Below, piece after piece: positions 1-8,983 of a stretch of DNA of 64,000 bases; within the stretch, counting starts at the first letter, position 1; the number at the start of each line of letters is the position of its first letter. Source of the DNA: Cellulophaga lytica DSM 7489 (GTDB lineage: Bacteria; Bacteroidota; Bacteroidia; Flavobacteriales; Flavobacteriaceae). The stretch lies in contig NC_015167.1 in the NCBI RefSeq assembly GCF_000190595.1, positions 1,415,501 to 1,479,500 of the forward strand, given 5' to 3'. The notes beneath the pieces were generated by a model, which was not told the origin of the DNA, searched no databases, and saw nothing but the letters and a program-made list of their open reading frames with translations. The translations under genes and the position numbers were made by a program.

Positions 1-1316
1 CCAACAACTCCCGGTTTAACCTGGTTTGCTTTTACTTCTAGTGTATTTAAAAGTCCAAATAGTAAGTCAGACTTAGGAAAGCTTATATCGTTATTTAACT
101 TAGAGAAATCTGCTGTAATATCTAAAAAGTTAGCGCTTTTAAAAATCGCTGTTTTAGGATTATTTTTAGTAGTAGCAAACAAGCTTGTTTTTGTTGCTGA
201 TGACACATAAAAATTATAAATAGGTAACGCAGTAAATACACCTTGTTCTATAGCGCCTTGTTCTTGTAAATAAGCTGGTAAACCATTTTTATTTACACCT
301 AAATTTACATACATTTTTGGCACCTCTTTTTCTTGTATCGTTTTCTTTTCTACTTTATTAAAATTATCATCATAATCATATGTAATAATAGTGTCTTGCT
401 GTTTGGTTTTACCACTTACTACCAAGCTAAAAAAACCATTACTGTACTTTGCAATACTATCTATCTGTAAATTACTTTTTTGTAAAAAAGAGCTATTTTT
501 AAAGGTTGATATAAAGTCTTTCTTGTGATTTTCATCAGCAAAACTATAATCTAAATACATTTGTAAAGAAGCATTTGGCACACTATTTACTGTAATTTCT
601 TTTGAAAAAACTGAAGATTTATCAACTTCTAATTGTCCGGATACAGCTAGTTTTCCATCTTCAAAATTTAAACCAATTACACTTGTTCCTTTTAGGTATA
701 CAACATGGTCTTTGGCATTTTTTAATTGCTCAATTAAGTTATTGTTTTTATCTGTAATCAACTTTTCATCTACCAAAACATCTGTAAAAACGGCAGAAAC
801 CTTTGTAATATCTATTTTACTTGGTGTAGCCGCAATTGCAAGGTTTTTAGAGCTCCAAGCTATACAAACTTTAGATTTTTCTAATACTGCGTATTTATAA
901 CCTTCTGCATCTTGTATTTTACCTTTTTTATTTTTTATGTACTCTTTTACATATGCATTAAAACCTGTAAAATTATCTATTGGAAATGTAGAAAAAACTG
1001 TATTGTCTACATTATTAAGTGTATATAAAACTACAGTATATGGTTTTAAGTTAATGCCCTTATCTAAGGTAGAATATTTCTCTTTTTTACTACTTGAAAA
1101 TGATATATTATCATAATAAAACTTAGGTGAAGATAGCGCATCTAAAACCAATGTTTCTTGTATACCATGCAAATCTATTTTAACAACAGCATCTGCATTT
1201 TTGTGCACAACTCCCAATAAGGATGATGTGTTGTTTATAAATTTATAGCCCCAATAAACTATACCTAAAAGTATAATTATTGGGACTACTATTTTTACTA
1301 TTTTTTTTAAACGCAT
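1..1316 (-). CDS. DUF4836-like envelope protein, 3' end cut by window edge
   Basis: Reading down from an ATG at 1316 gives an open frame of 438 codons that runs off the left edge, so the C-terminus is missing. The N-terminus has a few lysines and then a hydrophobic segment (about residues 8-23), a membrane anchor or uncleaved signal. The body contains a segment beginning ITYDYDDNFNKVEKKT that closely resembles TYDYDENYNRIPIEKT in the next gene, so the two are paralogues. The start lies 12 bases after the stop of that gene, which suggests one operon read from about 3963 leftwards. Function is unknown; an envelope-anchored role is inferred from the signal and neighbours. Confidence 0.75.
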   Translation of the reverse strand, partial: MRLKKIVKIVVPIIILLGIVYWGYKFINNTSSLLGVVHKNADAVVKIDLHGIQETLVLDALSSPKFYYDNISFSSSKKEKYSTLDKGINLKPYTVVLYTLNNVDNTVFSTFPIDNFTGFNAYVKEYIKNKKGKIQDAEGYKYAVLEKSKVCIAWSSKNLAIAATPSKIDITKVSAVFTDVLVDEKLITDKNNNLIEQLKNAKDHVVYLKGTSVIGLNFEDGKLAVSGQLEVDKSSVFSKEITVNSVPNASLQMYLDYSFADENHKKDFISTFKNSSFLQKSNLQIDSIAKYSNGFFSLVVSGKTKQQDTIITYDYDDNFNKVEKKTIQEKEVPKMYVNLGVNKNGLPAYLQEQGAIEQGVFTALPIYNFYVSSATKTSLFATTKNNPKTAIFKSANFLDITADFSKLNNDISFPKSDLLFGLLNTLEVKANQVKPGVV

Positions 1317-1328
1317 ATTGCTTAAAAC

Positions 1329-3269
1329 TTAGTCTATAAATGCATCTATAAAATTAATAAAGTATGCTAAGCCATTTTTATGTCCTTCTTCTGGAGTATT
1401 TAAAATAACTTTAGTGCTAGACTTATTCCCCTTTAATTTACCTGTAGTAATTAAAAGATCTTCTGTATTACTAGTTAAAAAGTTAATTTTTCTTTTAAAC
1501 TCTCTTGGCAACTCATTAACTGGTATTTGAGAAATTATATTTTTACCGTTAACATATGCCGCAGAAGTATTTTTGCTAATATTTTTTTTGTGATCACCAC
1601 TTACACTACCTTTAAAACTACCATTTCTAATGGCTAACAACTGGTCTTTAGACGTTGCAAAAAACAACACTCCTTTAGCGTGCATTGCGTATACATTTAC
1701 AGGTACACTTCTTGGTGTGTTAAACTTATAAATACCGTTATCTACCGTCATTTCGTTTTCTTTAACAGCAATATTCATAAGCTTGTTAAAAATACTTTCT
1801 CCGTTAGAAGTGGCCATAAAAATAAAATCTGGTACCGTTTCTTCTTTTGTTTTCTCTATTGGAATTCTATTATAGTTTTCATCATAATCATACGTAGTAT
1901 AGGTTACTTGTTTTTTAGCAATATCATTAACTACAAATAACATATCTCCTCTAACCAATTCACCAACAGCCTCTTCATCTAAAAATACAGATAATAAGTC
2001 TGCTCCAAGTGGTATTGCAGTTGCCATTTCGTTATTTGTAGAGTTAGCAAACATAGACTTCATAAGTTTTGGATACTCTGTAAGCAAACCCTCTGTACTT
2101 GCGTTAACAGACATATAACCTAGCATTTTATCTTGATTAAAATACTTAAAAAAGTCTTTATTCATTTTACCATTATACATAGCCTTAGCGTGTTTAGCCA
2201 TAGCATCACTCATAGTATAATCTATATTTAAAACTGCACTGGTATTGGTAAAATCTAAGGTAGATGACACTGAAGAGTTCCTGTATAACTCCTCTACATT
2301 ATACATACCATATGCATAGTCTGACATTTTATTTGACACCAATTCATTATAAAGATTCATAAAATCTCCTGCCCAAGCGTGTGCCTCAAAGTTTTGCTTT
2401 CCTAAACTAGCAACATAACTTTTGTTACGTAAAATGTTGTTAGATGAATGGTCGCCATTTATAAAAGCTTTTGCCTTTTGTAAATTACGCACTTTTGCTT
2501 TTTGAGTTTTAGCTATTCTTTTTGCTTCTCTTTCTTGGCGTTCTCTTTTGTAACGCTCTTCTCTTTTTTTATAGTAATCATCATTAGAGTATGTTGCATC
2601 TTCGGTAGATTCAATTACCGTCTCTTCAACATCTTCAATTTCTACTTCTACAATTTCAATTACTTCTTCAGCCTCTTCAACTTCCTCAACTTCTACTGCT
2701 TCAACAGCATCTCCTGCGACATCAACAGCAACTTCTACTGCTTCTTCTATTTCTGTAACATCATCATAACTGTAGTAATTATAGTCATCATCTTCGTTTG
2801 TATCTTCAGAAATAACCACAACAAGCATTCTATCATTCCAGGCTACAGTAATGCCGTCATAATTATCTTGCATATAAGTTATATCACCGTCAGTTTTTAT
2901 CTTTTCGGTACTACTGTTATTCTTTTTAATTAGGTTATCAAACCCATTTTTAGAACGTAATGGTATAGCAAAGTAGTTAGAAAAAACACCTTTTTCTGCT
3001 TGTAAAAAATAATATGCACTTGCATTAAAATCTATACCTAAATCATTAAGACTTGTTAGGTCACCGTCTGATTCTCTAGCTAACTCTTTAACCATTTCCT
3101 GTCCTATTTTAGAGTTTTCAAACTCTTTAATAGAAAATAAGTCTGTAACATTACTTCCTTTTATAGTAACAACCGCACTAGAATTGGCGGGTATGTTTTG
3201 TATTAAATCTTGTGCTTGCGCTGTATATGCAGCACAACAAATGGTTAGGCTTAATAGTAATTTTTTCAT
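1329..3269 (-). CDS. DUF4836-like secreted protein with charged insert
   Basis: A 646-residue protein with a signal peptide (about residues 1-20, ending AQAQ) and an early segment IPANSSAVVTIKG typical of DUF4836-like Bacteroidota proteins. The family assignment is from memory of the pattern, not from a search. Residues about 155-224 form a strongly acidic stretch rich in Glu, Asp and Val, followed by a basic Lys/Arg stretch (about 233-266), probably a charged linker or coil inserted into the fold. Its C-terminal half shares motifs with the gene at 1-1316. It starts 4 bases after the stop of the lipoprotein gene at 3274-3963, consistent with co-transcription. Molecular function is unknown. 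Confidence 0.75.
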   Translation of the reverse strand: MKKLLLSLTICCAAYTAQAQDLIQNIPANSSAVVTIKGSNVTDLFSIKEFENSKIGQEMVKELARESDGDLTSLNDLGIDFNASAYYFLQAEKGVFSNYFAIPLRSKNGFDNLIKKNNSSTEKIKTDGDITYMQDNYDGITVAWNDRMLVVVISEDTNEDDDYNYYSYDDVTEIEEAVEVAVDVAGDAVEAVEVEEVEEAEEVIEIVEVEIEDVEETVIESTEDATYSNDDYYKKREERYKRERQEREAKRIAKTQKAKVRNLQKAKAFINGDHSSNNILRNKSYVASLGKQNFEAHAWAGDFMNLYNELVSNKMSDYAYGMYNVEELYRNSSVSSTLDFTNTSAVLNIDYTMSDAMAKHAKAMYNGKMNKDFFKYFNQDKMLGYMSVNASTEGLLTEYPKLMKSMFANSTNNEMATAIPLGADLLSVFLDEEAVGELVRGDMLFVVNDIAKKQVTYTTYDYDENYNRIPIEKTKEETVPDFIFMATSNGESIFNKLMNIAVKENEMTVDNGIYKFNTPRSVPVNVYAMHAKGVLFFATSKDQLLAIRNGSFKGSVSGDHKKNISKNTSAAYVNGKNIISQIPVNELPREFKRKINFLTSNTEDLLITTGKLKGNKSSTKVILNTPEEGHKNGLAYFINFIDAFID

Positions 3270-3273
3270 TCTT

Positions 3274-3963
3274 TTAATTGTTGATTAATTGTATGGTATT
3301 TTCTAAGGTTTGTTGGCCTGTTATTAAAGACAATGCAGGCACACGCATAAATACGGCCTTTTTATTTGGAGCTATTTTAGCACCTGAATTAGAAACACTT
3401 TTTACAGATGAATTAAACCTATAAATTGTTGTGTAACTGGCATCATTAAAAACTTTCTTGTCTTCTGACTTAAGCGAATTGAATTTTCTTTTTATACTAG
3501 CATCATACTTAAAATGCCTCTTAAACTGATGATTAACTTTATTGTATGAAAAATTAGTTGTGCTAAAACTGGTTTTTTCTCTTCTATTTTGGTTGTTAAT
3601 CATTTCTTTAAAAATTGAATTAACATTTGCTACAGATTTAAAATCGCATGCTATAGAAAATATATAATTATCATAATCTACACTTTTTTCTATGTTAGAT
3701 ATGCCTTCTGTTTTTTTTAAGTGATCTACTGCATTTTTAATTGCCAAATCTATATCATCCCTAGAAGGCACCTTATGTCCATTAACACTGTCTAAGAGCA
3801 TTACAGAAGCCAACTTAGATTTACTTTTACTTAGGTTTGCAGTTACCGTTATACGCCCGCTACCGTCTTTATTAAAGCTTATTTCTTCTAAAATTTCAAA
3901 ACAACTTGTACAAAGCAATAATGATGCAAATAAAAGAGTGTAGGTAAATAGTCTTTTTAACAT
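3274..3963 (-). CDS. hypothetical lipoprotein
   Basis: A 229-residue protein with a lipoprotein signal: LLFASLLLCTSC places the acylated cysteine at about residue 21. The mature part begins with FNKDGSGRITVTANL, a beta-strand-like segment seen in small surface lipoproteins, but I do not recognise a named family with confidence. It is the first gene of a probable three-gene unit with the two DUF4836-like genes, from which it is separated by only 4 bases, so a shared envelope role is inferred. No membrane segment is visible beyond the signal. Confidence 0.7.
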   Translation of the reverse strand: MLKRLFTYTLLFASLLLCTSCFEILEEISFNKDGSGRITVTANLSKSKSKLASVMLLDSVNGHKVPSRDDIDLAIKNAVDHLKKTEGISNIEKSVDYDNYIFSIACDFKSVANVNSIFKEMINNQNRREKTSFSTTNFSYNKVNHQFKRHFKYDASIKRKFNSLKSEDKKVFNDASYTTIYRFNSSVKSVSNSGAKIAPNKKAVFMRVPALSLITGQQTLENTIQLINN

Positions 3964-4058
3964 ATAAATTGATATAAATTATAATAGTAAACTGCGTTTT
4001 AACACTAAAATTGCCGTTAACCTAAATTAATTAGTTAGACTACCAATAGCATTATATG

Positions 4059-4817
4059 TTACGCCAAAACAGAAATAATATGAGACCAGTTTAATTTTTT
4101 AGCATAGTCTAAAGCTGTTAAACCGTTACTATCTGTAACATTTTTATCTGCTCCAAGACTCAATAAAATATCTATAGTGGTTTTATTACCAGCTATAGCT
4201 TGCCTATGTAAAACTGTATACCCAGCTTCATCTTTAATTAAAATTTCATCTGGATTTTCTTTAAAGAATTCTAAAAATTTATCTGCAGTATTTACACACA
4301 TTGGATGCTCTACAAGATTTTCAGGGTTTTCTGCTTGGCCATTAACCAACATAATTTTATTAAAATCGCCAAAATCTAAACCCCAAGCGTTATCATGTTG
4401 TTTTCTTTTTTCATCGCTCATACCAGACCTTAAGGTATGTATTGTAAAACCACCGTATGTTTTACCTGATGTTGCAAACATCCAATCGCTTATTTTAGAC
4501 CTACTGCAGCTAACAGTATCACCTTCTGCCACATTTGTTAATTGCATTGGGTTGTTAGCTAAAACGCCAGTTATATTTTCTCCGTCAAAACTTATATTGC
4601 GCACCCACATATGCTCTATAGTTGGTTCACTTTCTCCTTTAAAAGTTTGTTCAAAAGGAAACTTTACAATAGCCAAGTCTAGCCCAGGTATAACTCTTCT
4701 GTACTCCCAGTACATTTCTCTCCAAAAATACTTAAATGTTTCCTGTGCTTTTTTAAAGGCTAATGACATTTCATCATCTTGTTTTACAAAAAATATATTA
4801 TTATCTGAATTACTCAT
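4059..4817 (-). CDS. DUF2314 protein with C-terminal ankyrin repeats
   Basis: The N-terminal part (about residues 10-135 from the chosen start) matches the DUF2314/YegJ pattern: DDEMSLAFKKAQETFKYFW, then a region with GENITGVLANNP. The C-terminal 60 residues form two ankyrin-like repeats (GYTVLHRQAIAGNKTTIDIL, then NGLTALDYAKK). The frame is open to 4880, but I chose ATG 4817 because a perfect TAnnTTTG promoter box lies at 4853-4860, inside the longer reading, and because MSNSDNNIFFV is a more natural N-terminus. No signal peptide, so cytoplasmic. Ankyrin repeats bind proteins; the partner is unknown. Confidence 0.8.
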   Translation of the reverse strand: MSNSDNNIFFVKQDDEMSLAFKKAQETFKYFWREMYWEYRRVIPGLDLAIVKFPFEQTFKGESEPTIEHMWVRNISFDGENITGVLANNPMQLTNVAEGDTVSCSRSKISDWMFATSGKTYGGFTIHTLRSGMSDEKRKQHDNAWGLDFGDFNKIMLVNGQAENPENLVEHPMCVNTADKFLEFFKENPDEILIKDEAGYTVLHRQAIAGNKTTIDILLSLGADKNVTDSNGLTALDYAKKLNWSHIISVLA

Positions 4818-4852
4818 AAGTAGTTTTAATTTTTGTGTAAAGTTATATGCAG

Positions 4853-4860
4853 CAAAGATA
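4853..4860 (-). promoter_or_regulatory. -7 promoter box of the DUF2314 gene
   Basis: On the minus strand this reads TATCTTTG, a perfect match to the Bacteroidota -7 consensus TAnnTTTG. It lies 35 bases before the ATG at 4817 and inside the longer open frame, which argues against the upstream start at 4880. No clear TTTG -33 element was found. Confidence 0.6.
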
Positions 4861-4930
4861 TAGGCATTACACAATAGCAAATACCCTGTAAACCGTGAAA
4901 AGGGATGAGCTAGTTACCACCAAAAAAAAA

Positions 4931-4951
4931 GCTCCGATAAAATATCGGAGC
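4931..4951 (-). terminator. terminator after accC
   Basis: Perfect 9-bp stem, GCTCCGATA (4931-4939) with TATCGGAGC (4943-4951), and a 3-base loop. On the minus strand the stem is followed by nine T residues, so it ends transcription from accC. A shorter T-run on the plus side could make it work in both directions. Confidence 0.85.
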
Positions 4952-4959
4952 TTTTTAAT

Positions 4960-6315
4960 TTATTCATCGTCTTTGCTAGGTTCCATAACAAAATCTTCCA
5001 TAAAGGCTGTGGTATAATTACCTGCCAAATAATCTGGATGATCCATTAATTGCCTATGAAAAGGAATTGTAGTTTTTACGCCTTCAATTACAAATTCATC
5101 TAAAGCACGTTTCATTTTATTAATAGCCTCTTCTCTTGTTTGCGCCGTAGTAATTAGCTTAGCTACCATAGAATCATAATAAGGAGGAATTGTGTAACCA
5201 CTATATACGTTAGTATCTAAACGTACACCGTGTCCGCCTGGTGTATGCAATGTAGTAATTTTTCCTGGAGAAGGTCTAAAGTCATTTCTAGGATCTTCTG
5301 CATTAATTCTACATTCTATAGAGTGCAATTTAGGGTAGTAATTTTTACCAGAAATTGGCACACCACCAGCCACTAAAATTTGCTCACGTATTAAATCGTA
5401 ATCTACTACTTGCTCTGTTATAGGATGCTCTACCTGTATTCTGGTATTCATCTCCATAAAGTAAAAGTTACGGTGTTTATCTACAAGAAACTCTATAGTA
5501 CCAGCACCTTCATACTTAATGTATTCTGCTGCCTTAACAGCTGCCGCTCCCATATCGTCACGCAATTTATCTGTCATAAATGGCGAAGGAGTTTCTTCTG
5601 TTAATTTTTGGTGACGTCTTTGTATAGAACAATCTCTTTCTGATAAATGACACGCTTTACCGTATTGGTCACCTACAACTTGTATTTCTATATGTCTAGG
5701 TTCTTCAATAAGTTTTTCCATATACATAGCACCGTTTCCAAAAGCAGCTGTAGCTTCTTGTACGGCACTTTCATAGAGAGCTTCCATTTTATCTTCAGAC
5801 CAAACAGCACGCATACCTTTACCACCACCACCAGCAGTTGCTTTTATCATAACAGGATATCCCATTTTTTTAGCAACTTTTTTAGCTTCAGCAACATCTT
5901 TAAGTAAACCGTCTGAGCCAGGTATTGTAGGTACACCAGCTTTTTTCATGGTTTCCCTAGCACTAGCTTTATCACCCATACGGTCTATATGCTCGCCAGA
6001 TGCACCTATGAACTTAATGTCATGCTCTGCACATATTTTAGAAAACTTAGAGTTTTCTGATAAAAACCCATAACCTGGGTGTATAGCATCTGCATTAGTA
6101 ATTTCTGCAGCCGCTATAATATTTGGTATTTTTAAATAAGACTCGTTACTAGGAGCAGGGCCAATACATACGGCCTCATCTGCAAACCTAACATGCAAAC
6201 TCTCTTCGTCTGCCTTAGAGTATACCGCTACCGTTTTAATTCCCATTTCTTTACAGGTCCTAATAATACGAAGCGCTATCTCTCCCCTATTTGCAATAAG
6301 TATTTTTTTAAACAT
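4960..6315 (-). CDS. accC: acetyl-CoA carboxylase, biotin carboxylase subunit
   Basis: Biotin carboxylase, the ATP-dependent subunit that carboxylates biotin on BCCP as the first step of malonyl-CoA synthesis. At 451 residues it has the normal length. Visible hallmarks are the N-terminal [18 protein letters not shown], the glycine-rich ATP-binding loop GGGGKGMR (about residue 162), and the ATP-grasp catalytic region with [16 protein letters not shown] (about 288). It lies downstream of accB (66 bases) and fabH on the same strand and is followed by a strong terminator, so it is the last gene of the fabH-accB-accC unit. Confidence 0.97.
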   Translation of the reverse strand: MFKKILIANRGEIALRIIRTCKEMGIKTVAVYSKADEESLHVRFADEAVCIGPAPSNESYLKIPNIIAAAEITNADAIHPGYGFLSENSKFSKICAEHDIKFIGASGEHIDRMGDKASARETMKKAGVPTIPGSDGLLKDVAEAKKVAKKMGYPVMIKATAGGGGKGMRAVWSEDKMEALYESAVQEATAAFGNGAMYMEKLIEEPRHIEIQVVGDQYGKACHLSERDCSIQRRHQKLTEETPSPFMTDKLRDDMGAAAVKAAEYIKYEGAGTIEFLVDKHRNFYFMEMNTRIQVEHPITEQVVDYDLIREQILVAGGVPISGKNYYPKLHSIECRINAEDPRNDFRPSPGKITTLHTPGGHGVRLDTNVYSGYTIPPYYDSMVAKLITTAQTREEAINKMKRALDEFVIEGVKTTIPFHRQLMDHPDYLAGNYTTAFMEDFVMEPSKDDE

Positions 6316-6381
6316 CTTATGAAATTTTAAATTTTAATTCTAAATTCTAAAAAACTAAAAGTATTTAGTGTCTAAAATTTC

Positions 6382-6867
6382 TTATGATGGATCTACTAAA
6401 AATAAAGGTTGATCAAATTCTACTGGAGAAGAATCATCTACCAATACTTTAACTATTTTACCTGAAACTTCAGATTCTATATCGTTAAAAAGTTTCATTG
6501 CTTCTATAACACAAAGAACATCTCCTTGCCCAATAGTATCACCTACCTCTACAAATACTGGTTTGTCTGGAGATGGTTTTCTGTAAAAAGTACCAATAAT
6601 TGGCGACTTTATTGTTATGTATTTATCTTCTTTACTAGCTTCTTTTGCTGGTGCAGCATCTGTTGCAGCAGCAGGTGCAGGTGCAGCAGCGGCTGGTGCC
6701 ATTGGTGCTTGCCCCATAGGTATTTGCTGTAAAATAGTAGTCTCCCCACCAGAGTTTAAAGCTCCTGTTCTAATGGTAATTTTAATGTCTTCCATTTCTA
6801 ATTTAACTTCGCTAGCGCCAGATTTTGCAACGAACTTAATTAAACTCTGAATTTCTTTAATATCCAT
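6382..6867 (-). CDS. accB: acetyl-CoA carboxylase biotin carboxyl carrier protein
   Basis: The 161-residue BCCP carries biotin between the carboxylase and carboxyltransferase sites of acetyl-CoA carboxylase. The C-terminal biotinyl domain (about residues 82-160) contains EAMKLFN, whose lysine is the biotin attachment site; the more common form is EAMKMMN. A flexible Ala/Pro-rich linker spans about residues 50-75. It sits between fabH (40 bases upstream) and accC in the usual flavobacterial order, so the three are probably co-transcribed and supply malonyl-CoA and fatty-acid initiation together. Confidence 0.97.
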   Translation of the reverse strand: MDIKEIQSLIKFVAKSGASEVKLEMEDIKITIRTGALNSGGETTILQQIPMGQAPMAPAAAAPAPAAATDAAPAKEASKEDKYITIKSPIIGTFYRKPSPDKPVFVEVGDTIGQGDVLCVIEAMKLFNDIESEVSGKIVKVLVDDSSPVEFDQPLFLVDPS

Positions 6868-6907
6868 AAAAATTAGATTTTGTTTAGTTGTAAGTTTTTA
6901 TTTTGAT

Positions 6908-7903
6908 TTAAGAGTTATAGGCCCATTTTAAGAAAATAGAACCCCAAGTAAAACCACCGCCAAATGCAGCAAATACTAAGTTGTCTCCTTTTTTAAGTTG
7001 ATTTTCGTAATCTGCTAATAAAAGTGGTAATGTAGCAGAAGTTGTGTTTCCGTATTTTTGAATATTCATCATTACTTTAGATGCGTCTAAGCCCATTCTG
7101 TTAGCTGTAGCATCTATAATACGTTTATTAGCTTGGTGTGGAACTAGCCAATCTACATCTTTCTCTTCTAAATTGTTACGTTCCATAATTTTGGCAGATA
7201 CTTCTGCCATATTAGAAACTGCATATTTAAATACGGTTTTACCGTCTTGAAAAACGTAATGTTGTTTATTTTTAACTGTTTCTTCAGATGCTGGTAATAT
7301 AGATCCGCCCGCATCAATTTTTAAGAAGTTACGCCCAATACCATCAGACCTTAAGTATTCATCTTGAAAACCTAAACCTTCTTCATTAGGCTCAAAAAGT
7401 GCTGCACCTGCACCATCTCCAAAAATTATACACGTTGTTCTGTCTGTATAATCCAATATAGATGACATTTTATCTGCACCTATTAATAATACTTTTTTAT
7501 ACCTGCCAGACTCTACATAACTAGTAGCCGTAGACATACCGTATAAAAAACTAGAACACGCTGCTTCTAAATCAAAAGCAAAAGCATTGGTTGCTCCAAT
7601 TTCTGAAGCTACATATGCAGCAGTTGCCGCTACTTGTAAATCTGGTGTTGCAGTACCAACTATAATTAAATCAATATCTGTTGGTTTAATACCTCTTTTT
7701 TGCAGTAAATCTTCAGCTGCTTTAATTGCCATAAAAGAAGTTCCTTTACCTTCTTCTTTTAAAATTCGCCTTTCTTTGATACCTGTTCTGGTGGTAATCC
7801 ACTCATCATTTGTATCTACCATTGTTTCTAACTCCTTGTTAGTTAAAACATAGTCAGGAACATACTTACCCACTGCAGTTATTGCCGCTGATATCTTACC
7901 CAT
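6908..7903 (-). CDS. fabH: beta-ketoacyl-ACP synthase III
   Basis: FabH condenses acetyl-CoA (or branched acyl-CoA) with malonyl-ACP to start fatty-acid synthesis. The Cys-His-Asn triad is present: Cys in EAACSSFLYG, His in VPHQANKRI, Asn in YGNTTSATLP. The frame is open to 7927, but the ATG at 7903 (MGKISAAITAVGKYVPDY) gives the standard N-terminus and 331 residues, so I chose it. It precedes accB and accC on the same strand. A terminator after rpmF (8026-8054) separates it from rpmF and DUF177, so it probably has its own promoter in 7904-8025. Confidence 0.95.
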   Translation of the reverse strand: MGKISAAITAVGKYVPDYVLTNKELETMVDTNDEWITTRTGIKERRILKEEGKGTSFMAIKAAEDLLQKRGIKPTDIDLIIVGTATPDLQVAATAAYVASEIGATNAFAFDLEAACSSFLYGMSTATSYVESGRYKKVLLIGADKMSSILDYTDRTTCIIFGDGAGAALFEPNEEGLGFQDEYLRSDGIGRNFLKIDAGGSILPASEETVKNKQHYVFQDGKTVFKYAVSNMAEVSAKIMERNNLEEKDVDWLVPHQANKRIIDATANRMGLDASKVMMNIQKYGNTTSATLPLLLADYENQLKKGDNLVFAAFGGGFTWGSIFLKWAYNS

Positions 7904-8025
7904 ATATAAGTTTGATTTTTTAATCAAAAATTTTAAAAAAGTCTAAAAATCATGGAAAATTAGTCAATTTTTACGACTTTTTACCAAAACTGGCTTTTTT
8001 TTGACAAAAATTGATGAAAAATAAA

Positions 8026-8054
8026 AAAACCCTCACTTTTACGGTGAGAGTTTT
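8026..8054 (-). terminator. terminator after rpmF
   Basis: Hairpin on the minus strand: AAAACTCTCAC (roughly 8044-8054) pairs with GTGAGGGTTTT (8026-8036) with one mismatch. It is followed on the minus strand by a long T-rich run (8010-8029). It lies just downstream of rpmF, indicating that DUF177-rpmF ends here and that fabH starts a new transcript. Confidence 0.75.
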
Positions 8055-8075
8055 AAATACTGTACAAAAGTAGAA

Positions 8076-8273
8076 TTAAGCTACTGCTTCTTCTGCTTTG
8101 TCAATTAAAATTTGTCCACGGTAGTATAATTTACCTTCGTGCCAGTGAGCTCTGTGATACAAGTGCATTTCTCCTGTTGTTGCATCTTTTGCAATTGTTG
8201 GAGCTACCGCTTTATAGTGCGTTCTTCTCTTGTCTCTTCTGGTTTTTGAAATTTTTCTCTTTGGATGTGCCAT
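8076..8273 (-). CDS. rpmF: 50S ribosomal protein L32
   Basis: A 65-residue protein beginning [17 protein letters not shown], the classic L32 start, rich in Lys and Arg. It is a component of the large ribosomal subunit. The zinc-binding cysteines present in some L32 proteins are absent. It follows the DUF177 (YceD-like) gene by 9 bases, the conserved yceD-rpmF pair, and is followed by a terminator. Confidence 0.97.
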   Translation of the reverse strand: MAHPKRKISKTRRDKRRTHYKAVAPTIAKDATTGEMHLYHRAHWHEGKLYYRGQILIDKAEEAVA

Positions 8274-8282
8274 TATGAAACT

Positions 8283-8816
8283 TTATTTATCCGTTATTAA
8301 CTTTTTTAATGCGTCCCATCTGGGATCAATATCTTCTTTATTTTCCTTCTCTTCTTTTGGTTGTAGCTCTTGTAGCTTATCTACGGCTTTAGATCTTAAA
8401 GTACCATCCAAAACTCCTGGATGTATTCTTTTAGATGGAACGGCCAATACCAGCATTTCGTATAAATATTGCGAAATATTAACCTGATGTTCTCCGTGAG
8501 GAATTATCAGTATTTCTTCATTCTCATCATTATACTCTTCGCCAAACTTAACTACTAACTCTAATGTAGAGTTTATAGGTTGGTCATAAGCTTCACTAGA
8601 TACGTCACAAAAAACATTTACTGTTCCTTCTGCTTTCATCTCTAGCTCTAACATTGTACTCATTTTGTTTAATTGTACCTCTACATGTATATTGGCATCA
8701 TTAAACTCATTGTACTCAAAAGATTCAAAGAACTTATTGTCTATATTATACTCAAAACTGTGCTTTCCCTGCTTTAATCCAGAAAAAGGAATGGAATACT
8801 CCTTTAGCTTCATCAT
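8283..8816 (-). CDS. DUF177 (YceD-like) protein
   Basis: A 177-residue DUF177 protein. The family is linked to 23S rRNA accumulation in other bacteria and is almost always encoded next to rpmF, as here. The sequence shows KEYSIPFSGLKQGKHSFEY at the N-terminus and FCDVSSEAYDQPI in the middle, where other members often have a CxRC motif; only one Cys is kept. The C-terminal IDPRWDALKKL is typical. Two ATGs are adjacent (MMKLKEY) and either could be the start. A perfect TATCTTTG -7 box lies 44 bases upstream. Confidence 0.9.
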   Translation of the reverse strand: MMKLKEYSIPFSGLKQGKHSFEYNIDNKFFESFEYNEFNDANIHVEVQLNKMSTMLELEMKAEGTVNVFCDVSSEAYDQPINSTLELVVKFGEEYNDENEEILIIPHGEHQVNISQYLYEMLVLAVPSKRIHPGVLDGTLRSKAVDKLQELQPKEEKENKEDIDPRWDALKKLITDK

Positions 8817-8860
8817 AACAACACTATATTTTAAAGTACCAGCCTCGTTAAAGGCGGGTG

Positions 8861-8868
8861 CAAAGATA
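8861..8868 (-). promoter_or_regulatory. -7 promoter box of the DUF177-rpmF unit
   Basis: The minus strand reads TATCTTTG, a perfect TAnnTTTG, 44 bases before the ATG at 8816. It would give a leader of about 38 bases. Confidence 0.6.
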
Positions 8869-8983
8869 TTATTATTTTAATAAAACCCAACTAAAAAATT
8901 GTAAATATATTATTACTTAATAGTTTAGGTATTGTTTTGCCCTGTTTTAGGGCTTAATTTTGTTTAAATCTAGAAAAAATATC

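Noticed and set aside
2502-2933. Plus-strand open frame of 143 codons rich in Phe and Ile
   Set aside because: It is the antisense of the acidic and basic insert in the DUF4836-like gene; the composition follows from the GAA/GTA-rich coding strand.
4177-4863. Plus-strand open frame of 228 codons
   Set aside because: It lies antisense to the DUF2314-ankyrin gene, which has clear domain matches and a promoter; the frame has no recognisable domain.
4818-4880. Longer N-terminus for the DUF2314 gene
   Set aside because: A perfect -7 box at 4853-4860 would fall inside it, and the added residues are not family-like.
6526-6850. Plus-strand frames opposite accB
   Set aside because: They mirror the Ala/Pro-rich linker of BCCP.
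8939-8955. Short GCCCT/AGGGC hairpin between DUF177 and pdxA
   Set aside because: Only 5 bp and no T-run on the coding strand; not a convincing terminator.
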